The translations under genes were made by a program, and so were the position numbers. From assembly GCF_013140855.1 (NCBI RefSeq), contig NZ_JABBPG010000001.1, positions 558,001-622,000 of the forward strand: a DNA stretch of 64,000 nucleotides, written 5' to 3'. How positions within the stretch are numbered: the stretch's first letter is position 1; each line of letters starts with the position of its first letter. Source of the stretch: Pseudoalteromonas caenipelagi. GTDB taxonomy: Bacteria > Pseudomonadota > Gammaproteobacteria > Enterobacterales > Alteromonadaceae. Shown piece after piece: positions 9,093-19,755 of the stretch. The notes under the pieces were generated by a model. The model made no database searches. It saw only the letters and a list, made by a program, of their open reading frames with translations, and had not been told where the DNA came from.

Positions 9093-9839
9093 ATGTTAAA
9101 AATCATGAACTGTGTACTGCTGTGGCTTGGTGTATGTTTAGGGCCACTCAGCTTCAGTGCCCTGTATGCGGCACAAACACCTTCAAGTACCTCGAAAAAT
9201 GATGAGAAAAATGCTGCTCCATTGATTCAGTGCCCTGTTAATCCAAATGCTTACAATCGCTTTGCTCTATGCGCAATGGCAAGCTGTTGGACCTTAGATG
9301 GCGTCGCATATTGCAAGTGTGAGGTGCAGAATGAGCAAAGTACATCGATTACATTTGATTATTGAGAATAAAAATGTTTGCGATCTGCTATTAGAGGGTA
9401 AAGACAACGGATTTACCGTTAGTACCTAAGCAACACCTAGGCAAATAGAGGCCAATTACGACCCAAAAGAAGAAAAGTTCGGTCCTCCTATGGGTTTTTA
9501 TACCTGCTCTAGCCAAAACAGCAATCCGCATACAGCGCACAATGTGATGGCGGAATATACTTCAATAACACCCAAGGTAATAGCTTTGCTGGATTGGGTC
9601 ACATTACAGATAATAAAATTGTGTCCCAAAATCCCACAAAACGCTTGTGTGAGTCTGGTGCAAGTAATGATAACAATGAGTGTTGTGACCAAGATTTTTA
9701 CAATGAAATGTGCTCGGTAACGAGCCTGTCTAATACTGGCGCTCAATTAAAAGTCGGTGCGCCAGCGGGAAGTGCGCTCACACTGTCTAAAATATTAGAT
9801 GGCAACATACCCAAATTAAATGCATGTAGATTTAAGTAG
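9093..9839 (+). pseudogene. decayed gene for a secreted cysteine-rich protein
   Basis: An AAGGAA site and ATG at 9093 open a frame encoding a signal peptide (MLKIMNCVLLWLGVC, cleavage near ALYAA) and a Cys-rich segment (CPVNPN, ASCWTLDGVAYCKCEV), ending at TGA 9363-9365. The reading continues in the next frame as ENKNVCDLLLEGKDNGF up to a TAA at 9427-9429, then ANYDPKEEKFGPPMGFYTCS. Near 9525 it returns to the first frame with CDGGIYFNNTQGNSF, NECCDQDFYNEMCS and NACRFK, ending at TAG 9837-9839. So three lesions (about one base gained near 9363, a stop at 9427, about one base lost near 9525) break what looks like one 245-250 residue secreted protein. Family not recognised; sequencing error is an alternative for the indels. 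Confidence 0.75.
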
Positions 9840-9848
9840 TACACAACT

Positions 9849-10073
9849 TTAGGTATCAAGGCTACGCAACTTATTTATGCTAAACGGTAGTCTTTTTAGT
9901 TTGCGCTGTTCGCAGCGCGCCAAGATCTTACGGCGTAACGTGGTGTCGGCCTTACTCCAAACTAAAATTTCCGACAACGTTCTAAAGCAGCCAACGCAAA
10001 TATCCTTATCATCAAGGCAACAGTGCCTGATACATGGGGAGTCTACCACTTCATCTGTCGATTTATCACTCAT
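9849..10073 (-). CDS. DUF1289 small cysteine-cluster protein
   Basis: About 74 residues with SPCIRHCCLDDKDICVGCFR followed by a Ser/Trp helix (LSEILVWSKAD), the signature of the DUF1289 (YdhL-like) family, in which the conserved cysteines are thought to bind a metal or iron-sulfur cluster. The function is unknown. I chose ATG 10073, preceded by an AGAGGTG ribosome site, over the GTG two codons upstream. The Lys/Arg-rich C-terminus (RRKILARCEQRKLKR) is typical. It sits alone, convergent with the pseudogene. Confidence 0.85.
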   Translation of the reverse strand: MSDKSTDEVVDSPCIRHCCLDDKDICVGCFRTLSEILVWSKADTTLRRKILARCEQRKLKRLPFSINKLRSLDT

Positions 10074-10176
10074 AGTCACACCTCTAGTTTAACTATAATT
10101 GGCTTGCTGAAATTTGAAAACGATAAACCGAGCCTAGGTCTGTTTTTCTTTCAAGTTTTTTTGCAGCAGTTTAATT

Positions 10177-10198
10177 TTCTATGTGAGTCTGGCGATAA
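10177..10198 (+). repeat. possible relic of the 48.5-kb mobile element
   Basis: TTCTATGTGAGTCTGGCGAT followed by AA matches 48593-48614 with two C/T differences. Weaker similarity continues some 35 bases to the left. No terminal repeats are seen here, so at most it is an old fragment. Confidence 0.4.
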
Positions 10199-10433
10199 AG
10201 ACTTTGTGCTTCTGCAAAGTCACCTTATCTCACCTTCATATGGAGCAACACAATAGAAATACCGATCAAGCACTGCCCTTTGAGGAACGATATGAACCGC
10301 AAAGATCAACAGGTCCTAGTTGGGCTTGTAAAGCTTATTGATGCGACACATTAAATTAATGATATTAAAGTAAACGCATTCACTGAAAAAAGTGTATAAC
10401 CGAAAGGGGAAGTCGATGTGAATAACACAAACA

Positions 10434-10463
10434 AAAAACGCCCGTACTTAGCGGGCGTTTTAA
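10434..10463 (-). terminator. intrinsic terminator after serS
   Basis: On the minus strand AACGCCCG, a 7-base loop and CGGGCGTT are followed by a T run; it ends the ftsK-lolA-rarA-crcB-serS direction of transcription. Confidence 0.88.
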
Positions 10464-10483
10464 AATATGCTTTAGAAGCTGAA

Positions 10484-11788
<1,305 letters not shown>

Positions 11789-11794
11789 CTATTT

Positions 11795-12175
11795 TTAACC
11801 TTTTTGCATGACCAAGCAAAGGCCCAACCAAGCCATAAAAATACACACAACCACGTTGAGTGTGACATTAAGAGCCATTTTCAAAAACTGACCCTGTTGC
11901 AACAACAGCACAGAGTCCATCGAAAATGTTGAAAACGTTGTTAATGCGCCCAAAAAACCAATGCCCACTAAGGTCTTGGCTGGGCTGACGGTAATAACTT
12001 GTTTTTCTATTAAACCGTATAGAATGCCCATTAACAGTGAACCGAGAATATTAACGGTCAATGTACCAAAAGGGAATCCCTTACCCAAGAGTTTTAGCAT
12101 TATATCATTAATGAAAAACCGCAAACAGGCACCCAGGGCACCACCAAAAGCTATTGTTAGGTACATTTTAATCAT
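11795..12175 (-). CDS. crcB: fluoride ion channel CrcB/Fluc
   Basis: 126 residues with four hydrophobic helices and family motifs [11 protein letters not shown] (near the N-terminus), [11 protein letters not shown], and [13 protein letters not shown] in the third helix, whose Phe and Thr residues line the fluoride pathway and whose glycines flank the central sodium site. Fluc dimers export fluoride from the cytoplasm. The start lies two bases after the rarA stop and the stop nine bases before serS, so it is embedded in the operon. No fluoride riboswitch precedes it, as there is no room, so it is probably expressed constitutively with its neighbours. Confidence 0.94.
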   Translation of the reverse strand: MIKMYLTIAFGGALGACLRFFINDIMLKLLGKGFPFGTLTVNILGSLLMGILYGLIEKQVITVSPAKTLVGIGFLGALTTFSTFSMDSVLLLQQGQFLKMALNVTLNVVVCIFMAWLGLCLVMQKG

Positions 12176-12177
12176 TT

Positions 12178-13509
12178 TTAATATCTTTTTAGCTCACTTT
12201 GTTGGTTTTGCTGCTGCAGATACTCCAACTTTGCTTTAATTTGCTTTTCTAGGCCGCGATCCGTAGGTTGGTAATACTGCCTATCTTTAATTTGCTCTGG
12301 AAAGTAGTTTTCTCCTGCCGCAAAAGCCCCCGATTCATTGTGCGCATAACGGTATTCATCGCCATAGCCGAGCTCTTTCATTAACTTGGTTGGCGCGTTT
12401 CGAAGGTGTGCTGGTACTTCATAGTCAGGGTCACTCATCGCATCTTGCTTTGCCTGATTAAATGCCATGTAAACCGCATTGCTTTTTGGCGCACTCGCAA
12501 GATATATCGTGGCTTGGGCGACTGCTCGCTCTCCTTCGCTAGGCCCAACTCTTTGATAGATATCCCATGCATTGAGCGCTACTTGCATTGCCCTTGGATC
12601 GGCATTACCAATGTCTTCTGTTGCAATCGCTAACAAGCGCCTTGCAACGTAGAGTGGATCGCCGCCACCAGCTAAAATACGACAGTACCAATATAATGCC
12701 GCATCAGGGCTACTTCCTCTTACCGATTTATGAAACGCAGAAATCAAGTCGTAATAGAGATCTCCACCTTTATCGTATTTTGCCAAATGGCTCGGTAAAA
12801 CATGTAGTAATACTTGTTCATCGATTATCACTTGATTATCGACTCGCTGCGCCAAATCGATAGCTTGTTCTAGCAGGTTAAGCGCTTTTCTGGCATCTCC
12901 TGAGCTGGCTTTTGCTAGTGCCATAAGTGCTTGTTCACTCATGGATACATCAAGTTGCCCTAGTTGCTCATCATGCTCTAGTGCGCGATTGAGGACCTTC
13001 ACTAATTCATCATCAGTTAGCGGTTTTAGCGTATAGACGCGCGCCCGAGATAGAATTGCATTGTTTAACGCAAAGCTTGGATTTTCAGTAGTCGCGCCAA
13101 TAAAAATAAACGTACCATCTTCGATATAAGGCAAAAACGCATCTTGCTGCGATTTATTAAAACGATGCACTTCATCGACAAATAACAGTGTTCTGCGACC
13201 TTGCGATAAGCGATTTTTTGCTTCCAAAACAGCTTCGCGTATTTCTTTAACACCAGAGGCAACTGCTGAGAGCTTGGTTAAGTCAGCATGTGCATGGTGC
13301 GCTATCACTTGTGCAATGGTGGTTTTACCCACTCCAGGTGGACCCCAAACAATCAAGCTATGACAACGCCCTTGTTCAATTGCTTTATAAAGAGGCTGAT
13401 CAGCACTTAAAATATGTGACTGACCGATGTATTGAGATAAACAAGTTGGCCGCATACGTGCGGCCAAAGGTCTTACATCAGGAGCAAAATCAAAACCGAG
13501 AGTACTCAC
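12178..13509 (-). CDS. rarA: replication-associated recombination protein A (AAA+ ATPase)
   Basis: 443 residues, the usual size for RarA/MgsA. The AAA+ module has Walker A GPPGVGKT (near residue 56), Walker B with sensor region [16 protein letters not shown], and GATTENPSF (sensor 1), followed by the C-terminal tetramerisation region ([18 protein letters not shown]). RarA acts at stalled replication forks and interacts with SSB. It lies between lolA (two bases upstream) and crcB, part of the conserved lrp-ftsK-lolA-rarA-serS cluster. Confidence 0.95.
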   Translation of the reverse strand: MSTLGFDFAPDVRPLAARMRPTCLSQYIGQSHILSADQPLYKAIEQGRCHSLIVWGPPGVGKTTIAQVIAHHAHADLTKLSAVASGVKEIREAVLEAKNRLSQGRRTLLFVDEVHRFNKSQQDAFLPYIEDGTFIFIGATTENPSFALNNAILSRARVYTLKPLTDDELVKVLNRALEHDEQLGQLDVSMSEQALMALAKASSGDARKALNLLEQAIDLAQRVDNQVIIDEQVLLHVLPSHLAKYDKGGDLYYDLISAFHKSVRGSSPDAALYWYCRILAGGGDPLYVARRLLAIATEDIGNADPRAMQVALNAWDIYQRVGPSEGERAVAQATIYLASAPKSNAVYMAFNQAKQDAMSDPDYEVPAHLRNAPTKLMKELGYGDEYRYAHNESGAFAAGENYFPEQIKDRQYYQPTDRGLEKQIKAKLEYLQQQNQQSELKRY

Positions 13510-13511
13510 CG

Positions 13512-14150
13512 CTATAACTCACTTTGAGTCTGATCGTCAACTATAACCCCTTTAGGTATTATAAAGCTGAAAAGATCAGTGGCTAATAAGTTGTTCAACT
13601 TTGCATCGCTAAAAATAAAGCTAGAAACTTGTCCAGAAACATCTTTCACTCTTACTTCTTGCAAGTTATTATTATCTGAAAATTCAATCTCCAGCATCTC
13701 TACTTGTGATTCAACACCGTCGTTTGGGGTTATTTGGTAACCCCCTTCAGTTTGTGTTACTTGATATTTTGCCCATTGCTCTTGAGCGCGTGAGGTTAAT
13801 AAAACAAATGGCGTTGTATCAATTAAAGAAGCCGTATTCATGACCGTCACTTGCTCAGCGAATGTGTCGTAGTAATAGGTTTTATCTCCGTCAGAGACAA
13901 ATAATGTTTCGTCTGGCTGTACCTGTTGCCAATAAATTTTCAGTGGATGCGCAAGGGCTATTTTTCCTGTGCCCTGTTGTAATACATTTCCTTGTTCATC
14001 CAATACGCTTTGTGAGAATTGGGCTTCAAAAGTATTAATATTACTCAGCTTCTCTTTTAAATCACTCGCCGCATCTGCCATAGCGTTAACACTTAAGGTT
14101 AAGCCAATTATCAGTGCACTACATTTGGTCAATTTATTTAAAAAATTCAT
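13512..14150 (-). CDS. lolA: outer-membrane lipoprotein carrier protein
   Basis: 212 residues with a signal peptide (hydrophobic [15 protein letters not shown], cleavage near residue 25) followed by the LolA fold: [33 protein letters not shown] and LLATDLFSF. LolA receives lipoproteins from the LolCDE transporter and carries them through the periplasm to LolB. The start ATG overlaps the ftsK stop as TAATG, so translation is probably coupled, and rarA follows after two bases. Confidence 0.94.
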   Translation of the reverse strand: MNFLNKLTKCSALIIGLTLSVNAMADAASDLKEKLSNINTFEAQFSQSVLDEQGNVLQQGTGKIALAHPLKIYWQQVQPDETLFVSDGDKTYYYDTFAEQVTVMNTASLIDTTPFVLLTSRAQEQWAKYQVTQTEGGYQITPNDGVESQVEMLEIEFSDNNNLQEVRVKDVSGQVSSFIFSDAKLNNLLATDLFSFIIPKGVIVDDQTQSEL

Positions 14151-16714
14151 TAATTTGCTCCACCTCTTGGTACGAGTACTTCTCGAGCACCGTTATGTCC
14201 TGGTGCACTAACTACACCAGACGCTTCCATTTGCTCAACTAATCTTGCCGCACGGTTATAGCCAACACGCAACTTACGCTGCACACTTGATACCGACACT
14301 TTACCTGACTCAATAACAAAGCCTACAGCCTCATCGTATAGAGGATCCGATTCATCATCTCCCCCTTCAGGTGCCTCACCTGGCAATAAAATATCTTCGG
14401 TAGCATCACCACATAAAATCTCTTCAATATAGTTTGGTTTGCCTCTTGCCTTCCAATCATTAACCACGGCATGTACTTCGTGATCATCAACAAACGCACC
14501 ATGCACACGTATCGGGACACTTGTACCGGATGGCAGATACAGCATGTCACCCATGCCGAGTAAGTTTTCTGCACCTTGTTGGTCTAAAATAGTTCTAGAA
14601 TCGATTTTACTAGATACCTGAAACGCCATACGAGTTGGTATGTTGGCTTTAATCAAACCAGTGATCACATCAACCGATGGGCGCTGCGTTGCAAGTACCA
14701 AATGGATACCCGCAGCACGTGCTTTTTGCGCAATACGTGCGATTAATTCTTCAACTTTTTTACCAACAATCATCATCATGTCAGCAAATTCATCTATCAC
14801 TACAACAATACTCGGTAGCTTATCTAATTCTTGTGGGCCTTCAGCCATGCCATCCGTGTCTTTAAACAGCGGATCCAAAATTGGCTGCCCAGCCGCTTTA
14901 GCATCTAACACTTTTTGGTTGTAACCTTTTAAGTTACGCACTCCTAAGGCAGACATCAGCTTGTAGCGACGCTCCATTTCACCCACACACCAACGCAATG
15001 CATTTGCCGCCTCTTTCATATCAGTGACCACTTCACACAATAAATGTGGAATACCTTCGTACACTGACAGTTCTAGCATTTTCGGGTCAATCATGATCAT
15101 GCGGACATCTTCAGGCGGTGACTTGTACAGCAAGCTTAATATCATAACATTAACGCCAACTGACTTACCCGAACCGGTAGTACCCGCTACTAACAAATGG
15201 GGCATTTTAGCTAAGTCTGCAACAACAGGTTGTCCTGCAATGTCTTTGCCCAATACCATAGTCAGCGGAGAAGCGTTTTGTTCAAACTTAGGAGCGTTAA
15301 TAACTTCAGATAAACGCACTATCTCACGGTGTTTATTTGGTAACTCTAGTCCTACATAGGTCTTACCGGGGATCACTTCAACTACACGCACGCTTACTGC
15401 AGAAAGCGAACGTGCCAAGTCTTTTGCAAGACCGGTAATTTTTGCCACTTTTATACCTGGCGCTAAATCCAGTTCGAATCTAGTAACAACAGGCCCAGGA
15501 TAAACCCCAACAACGCTAGCTTGAATATTAAAATCAAGTAATTTTACTTCGACTAATCGCGAAACCGCGTCCAATTCTTCTTTCGAAATTGGGTTTTTCT
15601 GTTTGTCTGGGCGGTCAAGCAAATCAAGTGATGGAAGCGGGTCCATTGGCGGACGCTCTTCGAGTAACGCTTCAAATTTCTCTTTTGCTGACGGCTGGGG
15701 TTTAAAAGTTGATTGTGGTTGCTCGGTCTTTGGTTTTAATGGCCTCGCAGGAGACACCACGGTTGTTTCTTTAGGACCTTGAGGTAAATTATCTGGTGTG
15801 GCAGCTGACTCATCTAGCGCGTTAAGCGCCGACGCAGTATCAAACTCTTCATCATCAATTGCTGAAAAATTGATTTCCTGCTCCAAAATATCGTCTAACT
15901 CGTCAAATACATTTGGTTGTACTGATGGCTCCTCATCAGCCGCTTTAACGTCCTGCACATTGTCAGATGAGAAAAGCTTGTCTTTTAGGTTCAATAATTT
16001 AGATTTATTCTGTTGCGGTGTCGGCACATCTTCCGGGGCTTGCGGTTGTTCTTGCTCATCAGAATAGTCTGAAGTACCATTTAATAAGTGTTGTTGTTGA
16101 TTATTTTCGACAGACACGACTTTTTCATTGTATTGTTCAAATTTCGTCATCAACCATTTAAAAAGCTGAACAACTTTTGCGCCTAGATAGTCTACAAATT
16201 CAACCCAAGAAACACCGGTTAATAGCGTTAAGCCAGCAAAGAAGAAGCACAGCAACAAAATTGAAGTGCCAGTAAAGTTAAAAGCAGGCATCATTGCACC
16301 CGCAACAACATCACCCACTACCCCACCGGATGAGACGCTAAAAATATCATCAAAATTGATACTGCTGATAGCGCTGGCTGAGGTAATAAACAAAGTCAGT
16401 CCGATAACTCTCAGCCCTAAAGTTGTGTAGTCGAGCTGCAAAATTTTGTGTGGTTTTTTAAATAATAGGTAGCCTAAAATCTGAATTGCAGCCGGCACCA
16501 AAAAGGCGAGCCAACCTAAGCTAACTAATAGAATATCAGCAACCCATGCACCGGCAGAGCCCGTTATATTATTTACTTGAACGTATTCGCTTGTTTGTGA
16601 CCATGCGGGATCGGCTGGATCAAAGCTTATCAATGCACACAGTATAAAAATGGCCGCTGCAGTGCTGATGATTAATCCAGTTTCAAGGAGGCGTTGTACA
16701 CCATTTAGACGCAT
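14150..16714 (-). CDS. ftsK: DNA translocase FtsK
   Basis: 854 residues. Four to five N-terminal membrane helices (about 15-165) are followed by an acidic, Pro/Gln-rich linker (about 195-365) and the RecA-like motor (about 390-760): Walker [13 protein letters not shown] and Walker [13 protein letters not shown]. The C-terminal gamma winged helix (about 790-850, with [20 protein letters not shown]) reads KOPS polarity sequences and activates XerCD at dif. The linker is much shorter than in E. coli FtsK (1,329 residues) and within the range of many other gammaproteobacteria. It is essential for coupling cell division and chromosome segregation. It follows lrp on the same strand after about 70 bases. 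Confidence 0.96.
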   Translation of the reverse strand: MRLNGVQRLLETGLIISTAAAIFILCALISFDPADPAWSQTSEYVQVNNITGSAGAWVADILLVSLGWLAFLVPAAIQILGYLLFKKPHKILQLDYTTLGLRVIGLTLFITSASAISSINFDDIFSVSSGGVVGDVVAGAMMPAFNFTGTSILLLCFFFAGLTLLTGVSWVEFVDYLGAKVVQLFKWLMTKFEQYNEKVVSVENNQQQHLLNGTSDYSDEQEQPQAPEDVPTPQQNKSKLLNLKDKLFSSDNVQDVKAADEEPSVQPNVFDELDDILEQEINFSAIDDEEFDTASALNALDESAATPDNLPQGPKETTVVSPARPLKPKTEQPQSTFKPQPSAKEKFEALLEERPPMDPLPSLDLLDRPDKQKNPISKEELDAVSRLVEVKLLDFNIQASVVGVYPGPVVTRFELDLAPGIKVAKITGLAKDLARSLSAVSVRVVEVIPGKTYVGLELPNKHREIVRLSEVINAPKFEQNASPLTMVLGKDIAGQPVVADLAKMPHLLVAGTTGSGKSVGVNVMILSLLYKSPPEDVRMIMIDPKMLELSVYEGIPHLLCEVVTDMKEAANALRWCVGEMERRYKLMSALGVRNLKGYNQKVLDAKAAGQPILDPLFKDTDGMAEGPQELDKLPSIVVVIDEFADMMMIVGKKVEELIARIAQKARAAGIHLVLATQRPSVDVITGLIKANIPTRMAFQVSSKIDSRTILDQQGAENLLGMGDMLYLPSGTSVPIRVHGAFVDDHEVHAVVNDWKARGKPNYIEEILCGDATEDILLPGEAPEGGDDESDPLYDEAVGFVIESGKVSVSSVQRKLRVGYNRAARLVEQMEASGVVSAPGHNGAREVLVPRGGAN

Positions 16715-16782
16715 ACTGGCGTTTTCCTCTATTTTTGTTCTTTTATTAGCAATTTACTAGGCACACCTTAGCAAGAAAAGGC

Positions 16783-17262
16783 TCATGGTGCATAGGGTTT
16801 TATTATTTCACCCTCTTCACCTTTTACCTCTTCCATCACGACATAAGTGCGACTTTCACTGACGTTAGGTAATTTTAATAAAATTTCGCCTAATACGCCT
16901 CGGTATTCAGACATATCTGTTACACGCGTTTTAAGTAAAAAGTCAAAGTTACCTGAAACCAAGTGGCATTCAATAATCTCGTCATGTTGGCGTACAGCCT
17001 GATTAAACTTATCAAAAACATCAGGAGAATTTTTGTTTATAGTAATTTCGACGTAGACAAGTAGACCTTGACCTAGTTTAGCAGGATCCACTACCGCTTT
17101 ATAACCTCTTATAAAGCCTTCACGTTCAAGTTTTTTTACCCTTTCTAAGCATGGTGTTGCGCTCAAGCCTATGCGGCGTGCGAGTTCTACATTAGAAATC
17201 CGCCCATCTTTTTGTAATTCGACTAATATTTTCCTGTCGATTCGATCTAATTGTTGGTGCAT
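16783..17262 (-). CDS. lrp: leucine-responsive regulatory protein
   Basis: 159 residues (E. coli Lrp 164). The helix-turn-helix with ISNVELARRIGLSATPCLER near the N-terminus and the RAM ligand-binding domain (about 70-150, with ECHLVSGNFDFLLKTR) are nearly those of E. coli Lrp. It is a global regulator of amino-acid metabolism sensing leucine. It diverges from ald, an arrangement common in Alteromonadales and Vibrionales, and very probably regulates it as well as itself. Confidence 0.95.
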   Translation of the reverse strand: MHQQLDRIDRKILVELQKDGRISNVELARRIGLSATPCLERVKKLEREGFIRGYKAVVDPAKLGQGLLVYVEITINKNSPDVFDKFNQAVRQHDEIIECHLVSGNFDFLLKTRVTDMSEYRGVLGEILLKLPNVSESRTYVVMEEVKGEEGEIIKPYAP

Positions 17263-17356
17263 TTTAGATAGTTTTTTCTACTGTTTAAGATTAAACATCA
17301 GTGTATAACACTACCACAACCATGTAAATTGGTAGGACACACTAGTTAAGCATGCA

Positions 17357-17362
17357 TATAAT
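17357..17362 (+). promoter_or_regulatory. -10 element of ald
   Basis: TATAAT lies about 43 bases before the ald ATG; a weak -35 (AGGACA, 17334-17339) is at 17 bp. A weak -35 fits an activator-dependent promoter, plausibly Lrp bound in the 142-bp divergent spacer. That dependence is inferred. Confidence 0.5.
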
Positions 17363-17404
17363 AGTCGAAAATTTTATCCCGTTCTATTTTAGAGGCGATT
17401 TATT

Positions 17405-18526
17405 ATGATTATCGGTGTACCTAAAGAAATTAAAAACCACGAGTACCGCGTAGGTATGGTTCCTGCTAGTGTTCGTGAGCTAATTAACCACGGCCACCAA
17501 GTTATCGTTGAAAACAATGCTGGTATTGGTATTGGTTTCACTAACGAAGATTATGTTGAAGTAGGCGCAACTGTATTAGAGACTGCTGCAGAAGTATTTG
17601 CACAAGCAGATATGATCGTAAAAGTTAAAGAGCCTCAAGCTGTAGAGCGCGCTATGCTACGTGAAGGTCAAATTTTATTTACTTACCTACACTTAGCACC
17701 AGATCTTCCGCAAACAGAAGACCTAGTTAAGAGCAAAGCTATCTGTATCGCATACGAGACTGTGACTGATGCACGTGGTGGTTTACCACTTCTTGCGCCA
17801 ATGTCAGAAGTTGCTGGCCGTATGTCAATTCAAGCCGGTGCACAAGCACTTGAAAAATCTCGTGAAGGTCGCGGTATGCTATTAGGCGGCGTTCCTGGTG
17901 TTGAACCTGCTAAAGTTGTAGTTATCGGCGGCGGTATGGTAGGTCGTAACGCAGCACAAATGGCTGTTGGTCTAGGTGCAGATGTTACGATCCTTGACCG
18001 TAACATTGATGTACTTCGTGCACTTAACGCACAATTTGGTAGCCAAGCAAAAGCGCTGTATTCAACTGCTGATGCACTCGAAAAGCACGTATTAGAAGCT
18101 GATCTTGTAATTGGTGGTGTACTCATTCCTGGTGCTGCTGCGCCGAAATTAGTAACTGCAGAGCATATCAAAGCGATGAAGCCTGGCGCTGCAATCGTTG
18201 ACGTAGCTATCGACCAAGGCGGTTGTATCGCGACATCAAAACCAACAACACACGCTGAGCCTACGTACATTGTGGACGAAGTTGTTCACTACTGTGTTGC
18301 TAACATGCCAGGTGCCGTGCCACGTACTTCAACGTTTGCTTTAAATAACGCGACGTTACCGTACATCATCAAGTTAGCGAACAAAGGCTATAAAGCAGCA
18401 CTACTTGAAGACAAACACTTTATGGATGGCTTGAACGTACTCAACGGTAAAATCACTTGTAAAGAAGTTGCTGAAGCTTTCAACATGGAATATGTTGATG
18501 CTCGTACAGCACTTGAAAATGCTTAA
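17405..18526 (+). CDS. ald: alanine dehydrogenase
   Basis: 373 residues, full length for the family. The N-terminus [20 protein letters not shown] is the alanine dehydrogenase/PNT signature, and the NAD-binding Rossmann motif [20 protein letters not shown] is at about 170-190. Catalytic residues expected at Lys75 (MIVKVKEP) and His96 (YLHLAPD) are present. It interconverts alanine and pyruvate plus ammonium with NAD. Codon use is notably biased, suggesting high expression. A GAGG ribosome site lies just upstream, and a terminator follows. Divergent from lrp. Confidence 0.96.
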   Translation: MIIGVPKEIKNHEYRVGMVPASVRELINHGHQVIVENNAGIGIGFTNEDYVEVGATVLETAAEVFAQADMIVKVKEPQAVERAMLREGQILFTYLHLAPDLPQTEDLVKSKAICIAYETVTDARGGLPLLAPMSEVAGRMSIQAGAQALEKSREGRGMLLGGVPGVEPAKVVVIGGGMVGRNAAQMAVGLGADVTILDRNIDVLRALNAQFGSQAKALYSTADALEKHVLEADLVIGGVLIPGAAAPKLVTAEHIKAMKPGAAIVDVAIDQGGCIATSKPTTHAEPTYIVDEVVHYCVANMPGAVPRTSTFALNNATLPYIIKLANKGYKAALLEDKHFMDGLNVLNGKITCKEVAEAFNMEYVDARTALENA

Positions 18527-18546
18527 TTAAAAATAAGTCTTTTTAT

Positions 18547-18571
18547 AGCCCACTTTTTAAGTGGGCTTTTT
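18547..18571 (+). terminator. intrinsic terminator after ald
   Basis: AGCCCAC, loop TTTTTAA, GTGGGCT followed by TTTT, 20 bases after the stop codon. Confidence 0.85.
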
Positions 18572-18699
18572 AATACCCCAAATGCTGCTATAACATAAAA
18601 CACACATTTCCATCAGCTTGTTTACAATTCATGACAAAACCTTATTGTAAACCCCCCTAATTTTGCTATCTTTCCATTGTGTACCCAAAAAGGATAACC

Positions 18700-19755
18700 A
18701 TGGAACGCCGTGTTTTTATCAGCAAATTAGCTCAATTGACCCTATTGGCCAGCTCCCCGAGTTTGTTAGCAACGCCTGTGTTCAAAAAAGCCGTTTGGGT
18801 AGATAAGCCTCATTTACCTAATTACCTTCAAGAATGTTACCCCTGCCTATTTAACGAGCATTTAGTTATTGCAGGTGCGCTAGAGCAAAGTACTCCCGAA
18901 AGTGCCACTATGGGTGCAATGGATGCTTCAAATTCGTGTTATTTATTTGACCTATGCAAACAAGCTTGGCGTTTAGGTCCACAGCTACCCGTTAAGCGTC
19001 ACCACTTAGGGTTGTTGACAACATCACAAGGTATATTGGCAATAGGCGGTTTTTCAGCAAACAAATCAGACCCATGGCAAGTGAAAAAAGATACTTTCTT
19101 GCTGTCTGATTTGGATGATCATTGGCAAGCATCTGTCCCCTTACCCAACCCTCAGGCTGAAGCTGGATATGCAACTATAAATAATGACGCTCATGTGATT
19201 TCAGGTAGAGGGATCATATACGGTCGCTTAGCGGATGTTAACGATCACGTGTTTTTTGATGGCAAACAATGGCAACGAGCTGCACCTTTGCCATTAGCGA
19301 GAAACTCTGGAGCATGTGTTGCTATGGATAAGGGCTGCCTATTGATCGGCGGTCGGATTCAAGATAAGCGCCATCAAAATCAATCGCAGGTCGACTTTTA
19401 TGACAAAAATGCTGACAAATGGTTTGAATTGGCACCCACTCCTTTTGCATCTTCAGGTATTGCGGCTGCAAAGCACAACAATAAAGTTTACGTATTTGGC
19501 GGTGAGCAATATAACTACAGCATAAATCGCGCAGGTATTACAATGATGCATAGCAAGACTTTCAAACACATTTGGCAGTATGATTTTGCCAGTGATAAAT
19601 GGCAGACACTACCCATATCGATGACCTCAACTCGCCATGGCCTTGGTGCTATCAGCACTGAAGATGGTATTTACCTCGTCGGTGGAGCTCAGCGAGCTGG
19701 CGGCGAGTTGACCACCAATACCGTTGAGCTCTTAACATTCCAGAGCGACTACTGA
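18700..19755 (+). CDS. exported kelch-repeat protein
   Basis: 352 residues from the ATG at 18700, preceded by AAAGGAT. The N-terminus MERRVFISKLAQLTLLASSP looks like a twin-arginine signal (RRVFIS followed by a mild hydrophobic stretch). About six kelch blades follow, marked by repeated motifs such as GILAIGGFS, CLLIGGRI, KVYVFGGE and IYLVGGA, with downstream Trp-containing strands (DKWFELAP, DKWQTLP). Such beta-propellers serve as binding modules or, in NanM, as sialic-acid mutarotase; there is no evidence for a specific activity here. Its last seven bases overlap the 3' end of the convergent RND gene. Confidence 0.82.
   Translation: MERRVFISKLAQLTLLASSPSLLATPVFKKAVWVDKPHLPNYLQECYPCLFNEHLVIAGALEQSTPESATMGAMDASNSCYLFDLCKQAWRLGPQLPVKRHHLGLLTTSQGILAIGGFSANKSDPWQVKKDTFLLSDLDDHWQASVPLPNPQAEAGYATINNDAHVISGRGIIYGRLADVNDHVFFDGKQWQRAAPLPLARNSGACVAMDKGCLLIGGRIQDKRHQNQSQVDFYDKNADKWFELAPTPFASSGIAAAKHNNKVYVFGGEQYNYSINRAGITMMHSKTFKHIWQYDFASDKWQTLPISMTSTRHGLGAISTEDGIYLVGGAQRAGGELTTNTVELLTFQSDY

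Larger units (their letters stand above)
10074..10483. other. 410-bp intergenic region
   Basis: No convincing gene. It holds the short promoter space of the DUF1289 gene, a 22-base stretch (10177-10198) matching the interior of the mobile element at 48.5 kb at 20 of 22 positions, a 20-codon frame at 10292-10354 (begins MNRKDQQ) behind a GAGGAACG site that could be a relic or a small peptide gene, and the serS terminator at the right end. Confidence 0.6.

Noticed and set aside
10292..10354. 20-codon frame (MNRKDQQ...) with a GAGGAACG site
   Set aside because: Too short to support as a gene without homologues or conservation; recorded under the intergenic region.
12100..12180. Fluoride riboswitch before crcB
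   Set aside because: crcB starts two bases after the rarA stop, so there is no leader for a riboswitch.
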